The notes beneath the pieces were generated by a model. That model was not told the origin of the DNA and did not search any database. It was given only the letters and a program-made list of their open reading frames with translations. From Planctomycetia bacterium (lineage in GTDB: Bacteria > Planctomycetota > Planctomycetia > Gemmatales > Gemmataceae): DNA of 37,640 bases. The stretch is from NCBI GenBank assembly GCA_005786805.1, contig SYCV01000041.1, forward strand, positions 1 through 37,640. Reading direction: 5' to 3'. Made by a program: the position numbers and the translations under genes. The stretch's first letter is position 1. Every line of letters starts with the position of its first letter. Positions 8,989 to 17,534 of this stretch are shown here, piece by piece.

Positions 8989-11900
8989 ATGATTGATGCA
9001 GTTCTAAAATTATCCCTTCGTTATCGTATTTTGATAGTACTTGGTATGTTTGCCTTTGCTGGTTTTTCCCTTTGGATGCTCCCGAATCTCAATATCGACG
9101 CATTTCCCGACACCACTCCAGTTCAGGTTCAAATCAACACCTATGCCACCGGTCTTGCTGCCGAGGAAGTCGAAAGGCAGGTGACCTTTCCGATCGAGCA
9201 GGAAATTAATGGCATGCCAAAATTGAGCCAACTCAGGTCGTTGTCCAAATTTGGCTTGTCGCAGGTCACGGTGACATTTGAGGATGGCACCAATATTTAT
9301 TTTGCTCGTCAGCAGGTTGCAGAGCGCATCAATAATGCGGTGCTTCCCGTTGGCGTGGCAAGGCCGACTCTTGGCCCTGTTGCTACTGGTCTGGGTGAGG
9401 TTTTACACTTCATGGTGCAACCATCCTCCCCTGAGACTAGCCTTACCGATGTGAGGACTTTTTTTGACTGGGTTGTGAAACCCGGCCTAAGGAAAGTTCC
9501 GGGCGTCGCGGAAATCAACGCGTGGGGTGGCGAAAAAAAACAGTACCAGATACGGATCGACCCGGAGCGCTTGAACGCATTCGACATACCCTTTGAACAA
9601 GTGGTTGAAGGAATCAAGGCGACCAACATGAATGTTGGTGGAAGCAATATCAACCGGGGCACTGAGACCCTTATCATCCAGGGGATCGCCCGCACAACAA
9701 CGCTGGATCAAATCCGGAATATCGTCGTCGGGATCAAAAAAGAAATTCCCATCCGAGTTTCAGATGTTGCCGTTGTTATGATCGGAAACGAAACCAGGCT
9801 GGGCGCGATCAGTTATATGGGGAAAGGCGAAAGTGTCATGGGCCTGGGTTTCATGTTGATTGGTGAAAGCAGTAATACCGTCACCCATCGGCTGAAAGAC
9901 AAGTATGAGACCATAAAATCAAGTCTGCCTAAAAACATCAAAATGGATATCGCATATGACCGAACCGAGTTGGTGGACAAGGTGATTGGAACAGTAAGGG
10001 GAAATTTGTTTGAGGGTGGCCTACTGGTGATAGCCATCCTTTTTATTTTTCTAGGCAATTTGCGTGCAGGAATCGTGGTCGCAACCGCGATTCCCTTCTC
10101 GATGTTCTTCGCGTTCAATGGAATGATGGCGTTTGGGATCGCGGGAAGTCTCTTAAGCCTTGGAGCGATTGATTTTGGGATGGTGGTGGATAGTTCGGTC
10201 GTGTTGGTCGAGCATTTGATGAGGAGAATGGGAGAGGAAGGGGCAGAGAAACGCAACCGTCTAGAACTTATTTACGAGGCGGCGATGGAAGTTCGAATGC
10301 CGACCCTGTTTGGTGAGTTGATCATCATCATTGTGTATCTCCCAATTTTGACGCTGGAGGGCGTTGAAGGGAAACTTTTCAGGCCCATGGCGTTGACCGT
10401 GGTGTTTGCCCTTGTTGGTTCGCTTGTTCTTTCCCTGACACTTATTCCGGCCCTTGCCAGCATGCTTTTGCCGAAAAAAATGAGTCATTCAGAGCCCTTG
10501 TTGGTTCGAATCGCGACCTGGATATATAAACCCGTGCTGAAGATGGTGTTAAAGTTTCGAGTCGCCGCTTTTTTGTTGGTTGCATGTGTGAGCTTGGTTG
10601 CGATCATGATGGCAAGGTCGCTCGGATCAGAATTCATCCCCAAACTATCCGAGGGGGCGATCGTAATAAATATATTCAGGCCGGTTGGGACGAGTATCCA
10701 GGAAGCTGTTCGTTACAATACCAAGCTGGAAAAAATGGTGCTTGCGGAATTTCCCGACGAAGTGAAGAGAGTATGGAGCAGGTTGGGTTCGCCCGAAGTC
10801 GCGACGGACCCGATGGGGCCAGAGGAAACTGATTTTTTCATCACATTGAACCCGCGGGAGAAGTGGACCAAGGCCAAATCGCAGGAAGAATTGGTGGGCC
10901 TAATCGATGCGTTAATAAAGCCATTGATCGGGCAGGAATATTCCTTCACCCAACCAATTGAACAGCGCGTGAACGAGATGATATCTGGCGTGCGCGCCGA
11001 TGTCGCTGTAAAGATTTTTGGTGATGAGTTTGAAGTGCTTAAAAACAAAGCGGAGCAAGTCGAACAAATATTAAAGAATATCCAAGGTTCCGAGGATGTG
11101 ATTGTCGAGCCTGTGAGTGGCCAGCCTGTGCTGCAGATCAAATTGAAACAGCAGCAGTTGGCGATCCACGGGCTTTCCGCCAAAACCGTGTTGCAGCATA
11201 TCGAGACATTGGGTGGCCAACCACTGGGTGAAATTCTGGAGGGTGAACAGCGGTTTCCCCTGGTTGCCAGGTTCACCGAAACCATGCGGTCAAGGCCGGA
11301 AGCGATTGGTTCGTTGATTGTGACCACGGCGAGCGGGGAAAAAATCCCACTTTCAGGAATCGCTGATATTCAGGAAATAAGGGGGCCCTCAAGGATTTCA
11401 AGGGAGTGGGGACAACGACGGATTACCATCCAATGTAATGTGCGCGGGCGCGATGTTGGTACTTTTGTCAATGAGGCCCAGAAGCAAATCAAGGCAAAGG
11501 TAAGTTTCCCAACTAGCAGGTATCGTGTTGAGTGGGGCGGCCAGTTTGAACAGCTTGCAGCAGCCAAAGCAAGGCTTGCTGTCATAGTTCCAATTTCACT
11601 ACTGATGATCATCGGCTTGCTTTACCTGACATATCGCAACATGACTGATACATTGATAGTTTTTTCCTCGGTACCACTTGCCTGCATAGGGGGAATTGCC
11701 GCACTATGGTTCAGGCAAATGCCTTTCTCGATTTCTGCCGCTGTGGGGTTCATCGCTCTTTTTGGCCTTGGTGTGCTTAACGGCATGCTACTTGTGACCT
11801 TCATAAGGCAGTTGCGGTCCGAAGGGATGAGTTTGTTGCTGGCGATAGAAAATGCTGGAGTCACACGCCTGCGAGCAGTCTTGATGACCGCTTTGGTTGC

Positions 11901-12084
11901 CGGGTTTGGTTTTGTTCCTATGGCATTGAGCAACGGCGTAGGCGCGGAGGTTCAAAGGCCATTGGCAAGCGTGGTTATCGGCGGAGTGATCAGCAGCAGT
12001 GCGTTGACGCTTTTTATTCTTCCCGTTATATATTCATTTTTTGCCCCATCCAAGGTGCCTGCCCTTGAGGGAGGGCAACATTAG
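8989..12084 (+). CDS. CusA/CzcA family heavy-metal efflux RND permease
   Basis: A 1031-residue inner-membrane proton-driven pump of the HME-RND family, expected to export metal cations. It has twelve hydrophobic segments in two repeats with large periplasmic loops. The start (SLRYRILIVLGMFAFAGFSLWMLPNLNIDAFPDTTPVQVQI) and SLGAIDFGMVVDSSVVLVEH in TM4 are HME signatures, and the two Asp residues in DFGMVVD are the proton-relay type. Length matches CusA/CzcA (about 1040). The ribosome site is weak. It is coupled to the adaptor gene upstream; no outer-membrane TolC-like gene follows. The metal (Cu/Ag, or Co/Zn/Cd) cannot be fixed by eye. Confidence 0.93.
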   Translation: MIDAVLKLSLRYRILIVLGMFAFAGFSLWMLPNLNIDAFPDTTPVQVQINTYATGLAAEEVERQVTFPIEQEINGMPKLSQLRSLSKFGLSQVTVTFEDGTNIYFARQQVAERINNAVLPVGVARPTLGPVATGLGEVLHFMVQPSSPETSLTDVRTFFDWVVKPGLRKVPGVAEINAWGGEKKQYQIRIDPERLNAFDIPFEQVVEGIKATNMNVGGSNINRGTETLIIQGIARTTTLDQIRNIVVGIKKEIPIRVSDVAVVMIGNETRLGAISYMGKGESVMGLGFMLIGESSNTVTHRLKDKYETIKSSLPKNIKMDIAYDRTELVDKVIGTVRGNLFEGGLLVIAILFIFLGNLRAGIVVATAIPFSMFFAFNGMMAFGIAGSLLSLGAIDFGMVVDSSVVLVEHLMRRMGEEGAEKRNRLELIYEAAMEVRMPTLFGELIIIIVYLPILTLEGVEGKLFRPMALTVVFALVGSLVLSLTLIPALASMLLPKKMSHSEPLLVRIATWIYKPVLKMVLKFRVAAFLLVACVSLVAIMMARSLGSEFIPKLSEGAIVINIFRPVGTSIQEAVRYNTKLEKMVLAEFPDEVKRVWSRLGSPEVATDPMGPEETDFFITLNPREKWTKAKSQEELVGLIDALIKPLIGQEYSFTQPIEQRVNEMISGVRADVAVKIFGDEFEVLKNKAEQVEQILKNIQGSEDVIVEPVSGQPVLQIKLKQQQLAIHGLSAKTVLQHIETLGGQPLGEILEGEQRFPLVARFTETMRSRPEAIGSLIVTTASGEKIPLSGIADIQEIRGPSRISREWGQRRITIQCNVRGRDVGTFVNEAQKQIKAKVSFPTSRYRVEWGGQFEQLAAAKARLAVIVPISLLMIIGLLYLTYRNMTDTLIVFSSVPLACIGGIAALWFRQMPFSISAAVGFIALFGLGVLNGMLLVTFIRQLRSEGMSLLLAIENAGVTRLRAVLMTALVAGFGFVPMALSNGVGAEVQRPLASVVIGGVISSSALTLFILPVIYSFFAPSKVPALEGGQH

Positions 12085-12094
12085 AGGGGCTGTC

Positions 12095-13336
12095 ATGCGT
12101 AAGTTGAATTCGATTTTGCTTGGTGCATTTGTGCTTGGAGCCATGGTTGAGGCATTGGCAGTTGAACCTGGCTTGAAGGATAGTCCATCCGCAGCCAAAC
12201 CTGTTGTGGTCGGGGAACAAGCGAAAAAAATCCATCGTGAGTGCCTACTAATAGATGGCCATAATGATCTGCCCTGGCAGTTTCGAAAAAAAGAAGACAT
12301 GTCGTTTTTAAAATATGATTTGCGTAAAAGCATCCCCGCACTTCACACTGATATTCCGAGGTTGAAGCTTGGCGGGGTAGGCGCGCAGTTTTGGGCGGCG
12401 TATGTGCCGGTTGAATCCCAGAAGAAAGGAACCGCTGTCAAGGATACCCTGGAGCAAATTGATGTGATCAACCGCATGGTGAAAAGTTATCCCGATGAAT
12501 TTGAATTTGCACGCACCGCTGATGATATCATTCGGATTAGAAAAAGCGGTAAAATCGCGTGTATGATAGGTGTTGAGGGTGGTCATTCCATCGATAATTC
12601 ACTTGGTGTGTTAAGAAGTTTTTATCAACTTGGGGCTCGCTACATGACCCTGACCCATTCCGAGAACACGGATTGGGCGGATTCCTGCACTGATGAACCA
12701 AAAAACAACGGTCTGAGCAGGTTTGGGGAGGATGTGGTGAGAGAAATGAACCGGTTGGGCATGATGGTCGATATCTCCCATGTTTCACCCGCCACGATGA
12801 GACATGCCATTCGTGTCAGTAGTGCGCCGGTGATTGCCTCACATTCTTCCGCAAGGGGAATTGCGGATCATCCCAGAAATGTTCCTGATGATGTCTTAAG
12901 GTTGGTGAAAGAAAACAAAGGTGTGGTAATGGTGAATTTTTACCCGGGCTTTGTGTCTCCCGAGGGGGCCAGTCGTTGGAATGAAGTAATGAGGGTCTAC
13001 AGGGAGTATCGAAAAAAGTATCCGGTGGAATCAGATTTTCAAACAGCCTTGGGACAGTGGCGAAAACAAAATCCCGCTCCGAAAGCAAATATCTATCAAG
13101 TGGCGGATCACATCGAACATATCATAAAAGTGGCTGGATATGACCATGTGGGGATTGGCTCTGATTTTGACGGGATTGAGTCCGTGCCATTTCAGTTGGA
13201 GGATGTCTCATGTTATCCAAAGTTGACACAGGTCCTTTTGGATAGGGGGCATAAAGAGGAAAGCATCCGAAAAATTCTGGGGCTTAACCTGCTAAGGGTC
13301 ATGAGGGATGTGGAATCTGTCGCGAATAAAAAATAG
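12095..13336 (+). CDS. Secreted membrane dipeptidase (peptidase family M19)
   Basis: About 413 residues. A cleavable signal peptide (MRKLNSILLGAFVLGAMVEALA) is followed by a complete M19 zinc dipeptidase domain. Metal-site motifs are LIDGHNDLPW (His and Asp), MIGVEGGHSIDNSLGVLRSFYQLG (Glu), MMVDISHVSPATM and VIASHSSARG (His residues), and HVGIGSDFDGI (Asp). The family hydrolyses dipeptides, including those with a D-residue at the C-terminus, and sits outside the cytoplasmic membrane. The ATG at 12095 is chosen because AGAGGGG precedes it and it begins the signal peptide; an upstream in-frame ATG at 12041 lies inside the RND gene. It begins 10 bases after the RND stop, so it is probably cotranscribed. 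Confidence 0.93.
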   Translation: MRKLNSILLGAFVLGAMVEALAVEPGLKDSPSAAKPVVVGEQAKKIHRECLLIDGHNDLPWQFRKKEDMSFLKYDLRKSIPALHTDIPRLKLGGVGAQFWAAYVPVESQKKGTAVKDTLEQIDVINRMVKSYPDEFEFARTADDIIRIRKSGKIACMIGVEGGHSIDNSLGVLRSFYQLGARYMTLTHSENTDWADSCTDEPKNNGLSRFGEDVVREMNRLGMMVDISHVSPATMRHAIRVSSAPVIASHSSARGIADHPRNVPDDVLRLVKENKGVVMVNFYPGFVSPEGASRWNEVMRVYREYRKKYPVESDFQTALGQWRKQNPAPKANIYQVADHIEHIIKVAGYDHVGIGSDFDGIESVPFQLEDVSCYPKLTQVLLDRGHKEESIRKILGLNLLRVMRDVESVANKK

Positions 13337-13353
13337 ACTGGGGTGAAATCTTT

Positions 13354-14016
13354 TTAATCGTCATCCCTGTCAGAATCAAATGAAGAGGAATGAATTTCCT
13401 GTGATAGATAAAAAATGCGGATTTTAGCGCTATCCCGCATCAGATCAATCCTTCCGATTTCAATCCTATGGATGGGTAATCCTGTCCGTTGTTTTAGGTC
13501 TTCGAGCAATTGTTCCCGATTTTCCGGCTTAATGAGCTCAATCTTCTCATAAATCACCACTTGGCTGTTTTCATGGGGAAGGGATACCTTGCGGTCTAGT
13601 ATGAATGTCAGAAGAAGAAGGACCCCGTTCGAAATAAGTAACTCAGGCAGGCCGGAGTCCAAGCTCGACAGCGCATTTAAAATTCCGATCGTCACGCTGG
13701 TTAACAGATATGCCATTTCCCTGATGGGCACGGAAACTGATCGATATCGGATGATTGAAAAAATCGCAAACAATCCAAAAGCAAATCCTATCTTGATGGT
13801 TGCACTGCTGAGCAGGTAGCAGATGATGAAGTTGATGATGTTGAATAGGAAGAATGAAAAAAGGAAATCCTTGTTCCTGTGCCTGGGGTAATAAATAATC
13901 CTCACAAGCAGGAAAATCACAATTGCATTCAAGGCGAAGCGGAAGCCAAACTCTGTAAGTCTGGTGCCCCCGAAGAATACCGTCTGGGCCATGTCTGTTG
14001 TGTCAAGCTCTTTCAT
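13354..14016 (-). CDS. DUF4956 membrane protein
   Basis: A 220-residue protein with several membrane helices near residues 20-40, 50-95 and 105-135, followed by a soluble C-terminal domain of about 75 residues. The central segment KIGFAFGLFAIFSIIRYRSVSVPIREMAYLLTSVTIG is characteristic of DUF4956, a family often encoded next to VTC-domain proteins, as here. Function is unknown; a role in polyphosphate synthesis or its control is inferred from the neighbour only. Its start overlaps the end of the VTC gene by 14 bases. An alternative start is the ATG at 13992. It is the last gene of the minus-strand run beginning at purA and converges on the dipeptidase gene. Confidence 0.85.
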   Translation of the reverse strand: MKELDTTDMAQTVFFGGTRLTEFGFRFALNAIVIFLLVRIIYYPRHRNKDFLFSFFLFNIINFIICYLLSSATIKIGFAFGLFAIFSIIRYRSVSVPIREMAYLLTSVTIGILNALSSLDSGLPELLISNGVLLLLTFILDRKVSLPHENSQVVIYEKIELIKPENREQLLEDLKQRTGLPIHRIEIGRIDLMRDSAKIRIFYLSQEIHSSSFDSDRDDD

Positions 14017-14809
14017 TTTTTAATTTCGTTATTAGTAAAAGTTCGGGTTTGAACGCATTGTGCTTTACGGATTGCAGACTGGCAGTCGCGGCAGCATACT
14101 TGCTGAAGGATGCCTGCCTGATTCCATGTTTTTTTATAGATTCCATGAATATGCATTTCGGAGTTATTCTTCTGCTTTTAATTTCCGCGACCACCAGCCA
14201 TGGAATCATTTTTGTTTCAGCCATATTTTCAAATTTGATGTTCAAGTCAAGCGTTACTTTGATATTTTCCGACTTGGAAACCATGGTGATGCGGTCGTAA
14301 GAAATAGTGATCATCGGTTTTAGGGAAAGATCCTTGTAACCAAGTGAGTCAAGCAACTGGCTTTGTGCCGGGGTCAGTTTCTCCAAGATAGCGGGCTCCT
14401 CAAGTCGGACCTTTTCAGTCTTTTTCTTGGGGGTCTTTCGTTTCACCTCAAAGAAAACCTTTTGAATGTCGGTGTACCTTCGCCAGCGAACCTTGATTCT
14501 CTCCGGCTTGCCATTGTGATGCATCAGGTAAAGCTTGAAGTCGTCAGTATCAAGATATACGCTTTCATAATGAAAAATCGTCTGGTCCTGGATTTTAAGC
14601 AAATGGTAATCATCTGCAAGATCCTTGAGAAGCGAATCAAGCTTGGTGCGGTGAAAAACAAACTTTGAATCGAACCTGGCCAGTAATTTCATCTCTTCAA
14701 GTTCATTCAGGGTGATGGTTTTGAATCCATCAAATGATGGGTTCGGAAAAATGCCATCATGGTCAATTAAATCTGACAGGTTTTGGGATATGGGATTATT
14801 TAGCATCAT
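14003..14809 (-). CDS. VTC-domain polyphosphate polymerase family protein
   Basis: A 268-residue protein of the VTC catalytic-domain family (CYTH-like triphosphate tunnel). In yeast Vtc4 this domain makes polyphosphate from ATP. Seen are LLARFDSKFVFHR near 42-54, FHYESVYLDTDDFKLYLMHHNG near 79-100, RIKVRWRRYTD near 103-113 and FFEVKRKTPKKKTEKVRLEE near 118-137. These carry the alternating basic residues and Glu expected to line the tunnel. No membrane helix is present, so it probably acts with the overlapping DUF4956 membrane protein. Bacterial members are largely uncharacterised, so polyphosphate synthesis is an inference from the family. It starts with tandem ATGs at 14809 and 14806. Confidence 0.87.
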   Translation of the reverse strand: MMLNNPISQNLSDLIDHDGIFPNPSFDGFKTITLNELEEMKLLARFDSKFVFHRTKLDSLLKDLADDYHLLKIQDQTIFHYESVYLDTDDFKLYLMHHNGKPERIKVRWRRYTDIQKVFFEVKRKTPKKKTEKVRLEEPAILEKLTPAQSQLLDSLGYKDLSLKPMITISYDRITMVSKSENIKVTLDLNIKFENMAETKMIPWLVVAEIKSRRITPKCIFMESIKKHGIRQASFSKYAAATASLQSVKHNAFKPELLLITKLKNERA

Positions 14810-14849
14810 GCTTTTTGATTAAAATGAGAATAGGTTAAGTGTAGTGATT

Positions 14850-15809
14850 TTAATATTTGCGGGCTTTTTCTTCTTCCTCGTATGCGTTGAGTATTTTCTG
14901 TACAAGTGGATTCCTGACAATGTCCGCATCGCCCAGATGAATGATCGCAATTCTATCAATATTTTTCAAGCGATACAAGGCATCGGTCAGGCCACTTTTG
15001 GTGTGTGGGGGAAGATCGACCTGGGTGATATCGCCCGTCACGATCACCTTCGAGCCATAACCCATCCTTGTTAGAAACATTTTCATCTGGGAGACGGTTG
15101 TGTTCTGGGCCTCATCCATTATTATGACAGCTTGGTTTAATGTGCGCCCTCTCATGTACGCCAGCGGTGCGATTTCGATGATGTCATTCTCAAGGTAGCG
15201 CTTTACCTGGTCGGGATCCATCATATCGTTAAGCGCGTCAAAAAGGGGGCGAAGGTAAGGATTGACCTTTGCGGCAATGTCACCGGGTAGGAATCCAAGA
15301 CGCTCGCCAGCCTCGACGGCTGGCCTGACAAGCACGATCTTTTTGATCAAGCCCTGCCTAAGGCTGCTTACAGCCATCGCCACTGCCAGCCAGGTTTTTC
15401 CAGTTCCTGCCGGGCCAACGCACACAGTAAGATCATTTTCAAGCATGGCCTTAACATAAAGGGCCTGTCCATCAGTTCTGGGGCGAAGGAATTTTCCCAC
15501 TGCATCTGGTAGCCGTTCCGGGGTTTGTCCGGGAGTGATTCTGTCTCCACCAGAGTGAACCACCTCGATGATGGTCCTGACTTCCTCAAGAGAAAGACTG
15601 GACTGGTGTCTGAGGCTTTCCCTCATTCGCGCGATGATCCTGGCAGCCTGGTCAAGTTGTTCGTCAGTTCCCTTGAAAAGCAGTTGGTCGCCCCTGCCGA
15701 GAACCTGCATGTCCAGGGCTTGTCTTATTTCCTTTAGGAACTGGTCCCTGTTTCCGGAGAGAAGAACCGATTCTTCCCTGCTATCAAGCGGAATGCTCAA
15801 GTCTTTCAT
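14850..15809 (-). CDS. phoH: PhoH family ATPase (PhoH-like, YbeZ type)
   Basis: About 319 residues, cytosolic. An N-terminal KH-like region (LSGNRDQFLKEIRQAL...GDQLLFKGTDEQ) precedes the PhoH NTPase domain. Walker A is VGPAGTGKTWLAVAMAVSSL near 131-150, Walker B is VIIMDEAQNTTVSQMKMFL near 228-246, and GDITQVDLP is the following switch. This arrangement matches YbeZ, linked in other bacteria to ribosome maturation and RNA metabolism together with YbeY. Here no ybeY follows: the next gene is the VTC-domain gene. The ATG at 15809 is taken as start, overlapping the cdsA stop; an in-frame ATG at 15821 lies deeper inside cdsA. Confidence 0.92.
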   Translation of the reverse strand: MKDLSIPLDSREESVLLSGNRDQFLKEIRQALDMQVLGRGDQLLFKGTDEQLDQAARIIARMRESLRHQSSLSLEEVRTIIEVVHSGGDRITPGQTPERLPDAVGKFLRPRTDGQALYVKAMLENDLTVCVGPAGTGKTWLAVAMAVSSLRQGLIKKIVLVRPAVEAGERLGFLPGDIAAKVNPYLRPLFDALNDMMDPDQVKRYLENDIIEIAPLAYMRGRTLNQAVIIMDEAQNTTVSQMKMFLTRMGYGSKVIVTGDITQVDLPPHTKSGLTDALYRLKNIDRIAIIHLGDADIVRNPLVQKILNAYEEEEKARKY

Positions 15810-16681
15810 TTGAAATTCCATGGGTTACATAGGAAGAAAATCCAGGCAATTGGGCCGATTAACAAGAGGGAATCCAAAAGATCGAGGATGCCTCCAAACC
15901 CTGGAATTACCTGTGATGCGTCCTTGGTTTTCAGGTCGCGTTTGATAAGGCTTTCAACAAGATCCGCATATACTCCAACCAGTCCAATAATTATACCAAA
16001 CGCAATCGCGGCAGGTTCGCAGCAAAGTGGGGTCTGGGGGAAAATCTTGAACCACAGGAATGCGGTTAAGGCGGAGAATGAAATTCCACCAACAAATCCT
16101 TCCCAAGTCTTCTTGGGGCTGAGAAGAGGTGTCATCAGGTTTTTACCGAAAAATTTACCTGTGAAATAGGCTCCTATGTCACAGGACTTGGTGACAGTGA
16201 TGGTCATACCCAGACAAAGCAAGCCGGTTAATGTGTTGGTTTCAGAATCGATCCATCGAAGCTGGATTAAAAAACTGGGTAAAAGTCCAATGTAAACAAT
16301 CAAAAATGCTGCAAAGGATAAATTGTTGGTGCTTATGCCCGGTGAGCGGAATTTAAACATTTCCAAAAGCATTATTAGGAAATAAAAGCCAATCGCAGTA
16401 CCCCCTGTGACCTGCCAGGAATGGTTTTGTGCCGGAATCCAATTGATATGCGGAATCCAATTTGAAAATAGAACGGCCAAAACCGCGGATGTGAGAAGGT
16501 TGGTGCTGGGGGAGATGGAAGAATGCTTGTATAACTCGATTAATTCCCTGGTGGCCAGGAAACTTCCGGATAGGCAGACAAGCAGTAAAAAAGGATACCA
16601 TGGGGCAAGAAAAAGATCCGCCACCAAGGCACTGGCGATACCCAACACAAGCAAAATTCCAACAAGGATTCTTTTTTTCAT
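15806..16681 (-). CDS. cdsA: Phosphatidate cytidylyltransferase
   Basis: A 291-residue integral membrane enzyme with about eight helices that makes CDP-diacylglycerol from phosphatidate and CTP for phospholipid synthesis. Family features are SCDIGAYFTGKFFGKNLMTPLLSPKKTWEGFVGG near 163-196 and the C-terminal signature LIKRDLKTKDASQVIPGFGGILDLLDSLL near 243-271. In that signature the usual D-R-x-D ending reads DLLDS, so the customary Arg is Leu. No Shine-Dalgarno sequence is visible before the ATG, which lies in one arm of an 8-bp inverted repeat (16677-16700). It follows uppS by 58 bases, the common uppS-cdsA order, and overlaps phoH. Confidence 0.92.
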   Translation of the reverse strand: MKKRILVGILLVLGIASALVADLFLAPWYPFLLLVCLSGSFLATRELIELYKHSSISPSTNLLTSAVLAVLFSNWIPHINWIPAQNHSWQVTGGTAIGFYFLIMLLEMFKFRSPGISTNNLSFAAFLIVYIGLLPSFLIQLRWIDSETNTLTGLLCLGMTITVTKSCDIGAYFTGKFFGKNLMTPLLSPKKTWEGFVGGISFSALTAFLWFKIFPQTPLCCEPAAIAFGIIIGLVGVYADLVESLIKRDLKTKDASQVIPGFGGILDLLDSLLLIGPIAWIFFLCNPWNFK

Positions 16682-16700
16682 GGTGTGATAAAACCATGAA
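16677..16700 (-). repeat. Inverted repeat over the cdsA start codon
   Basis: Positions 16677-16684 and 16693-16700 are perfect 8-base reverse complements around an 8-base loop. In the minus-strand mRNA the hairpin would contain the cdsA ATG in its 3' arm. No ribosome site is visible upstream. It may tune initiation, or be incidental. Confidence 0.5.
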
Positions 16701-16739
16701 TAAAAGTTGTGGAATCAGTGGTATGGGATGATGAGGGGA

Positions 16740-17519
16740 TCAAGTTTTCAAGCCCCCAAACCGCCTTTCCCGTCTTGCGTAATCGCCTAATGCTTCATTT
16801 AATGTTGAGATGTCGAAATCCGGCCAAGTTTTGTCAGTGACCCAAATTTCAGCATAAGATATCTGCCAAAGCAGAAAATTGCTTATTCGCATCTCACCAG
16901 CAGTACGAATGAGAAGGTCAGGGTCAGGCATTCCACTGGTGTTTAAAGATGATGAAATCACAGATTCGTTTATGTTGCTTATGGAAAGGTTTCCATCCTT
17001 GACAAGGGTCGCGATTTTTTGCACGGCATCAACAATCTCCTGCCTGCCTCCATAATTGATCGCAAGGCACAATCCCATGCCTGTGTTGTTCGAACATTGC
17101 CTTATGGTTTCATCAATTTCATTTTGCACCGAACCAGGGAGCATGTCTTTTCTGCCGATGGTGCTGAACCGGATGTTTTTTTCGAAAAGCAGGGGTCTTT
17201 CCTTGATCAGGTAACTTTCAAGAAGTTGCATGAGGAAATCAAGTTCAGGCTGAGGTCTTTTCCAGTTCTCACTGCTGAAACAATAAAGCGTGAGCTGATG
17301 GATCCCTATGCGGGAACATTCCTCAACAATCGTGCGGACAGTCTGCATGCCCTGGGCATGCCCCTCAACCCGGGGTAATCCTTTTTGTTTGGCCCATCTG
17401 CCATTGCCATCCATGATGATCGCAATATGCGCAGGAAGCGTGGGAGAGGTCATCCCATCAAGGGATGATTCAGATTTTGAAAATTCCCTTACAGTTTGCG
17501 ACTTAGGCAAAGATGTCAC
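16740..17519 (-). CDS. uppS: Isoprenyl (undecaprenyl) diphosphate synthase
   Basis: A cis-prenyltransferase of up to 259 residues that extends farnesyl diphosphate to undecaprenyl diphosphate, the lipid carrier for cell-wall and polysaccharide precursors. The catalytic loop IAIIMDGNGRWAKQKGLPRVEGHAQGM near 33-59 contains the catalytic Asp, the Asn/Arg pair and the His. LYCFSSENWKRP near 98-109 and the C-terminal DLLIRTAGEMRISNFLLWQISYAEIW block are family signatures, ending in YARRERRFGG. The start is uncertain: a GTG at 17519 has GCGGGA hard against it, while an ATG at 17453 would give a protein of usual length (237). It follows purA by 15 bases. Confidence 0.93.
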   Translation of the reverse strand: MTSLPKSQTVREFSKSESSLDGMTSPTLPAHIAIIMDGNGRWAKQKGLPRVEGHAQGMQTVRTIVEECSRIGIHQLTLYCFSSENWKRPQPELDFLMQLLESYLIKERPLLFEKNIRFSTIGRKDMLPGSVQNEIDETIRQCSNNTGMGLCLAINYGGRQEIVDAVQKIATLVKDGNLSISNINESVISSSLNTSGMPDPDLLIRTAGEMRISNFLLWQISYAEIWVTDKTWPDFDISTLNEALGDYARRERRFGGLKT

Positions 17520-17534
17520 TCCCGCAATAACAGA

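Noticed and set aside
9010..12000. Several long minus-strand ORFs opposite the RND pump gene
   Set aside because: They mirror the codon pattern of a clearly identified 1031-residue pump and show no family motifs; they are shadows.
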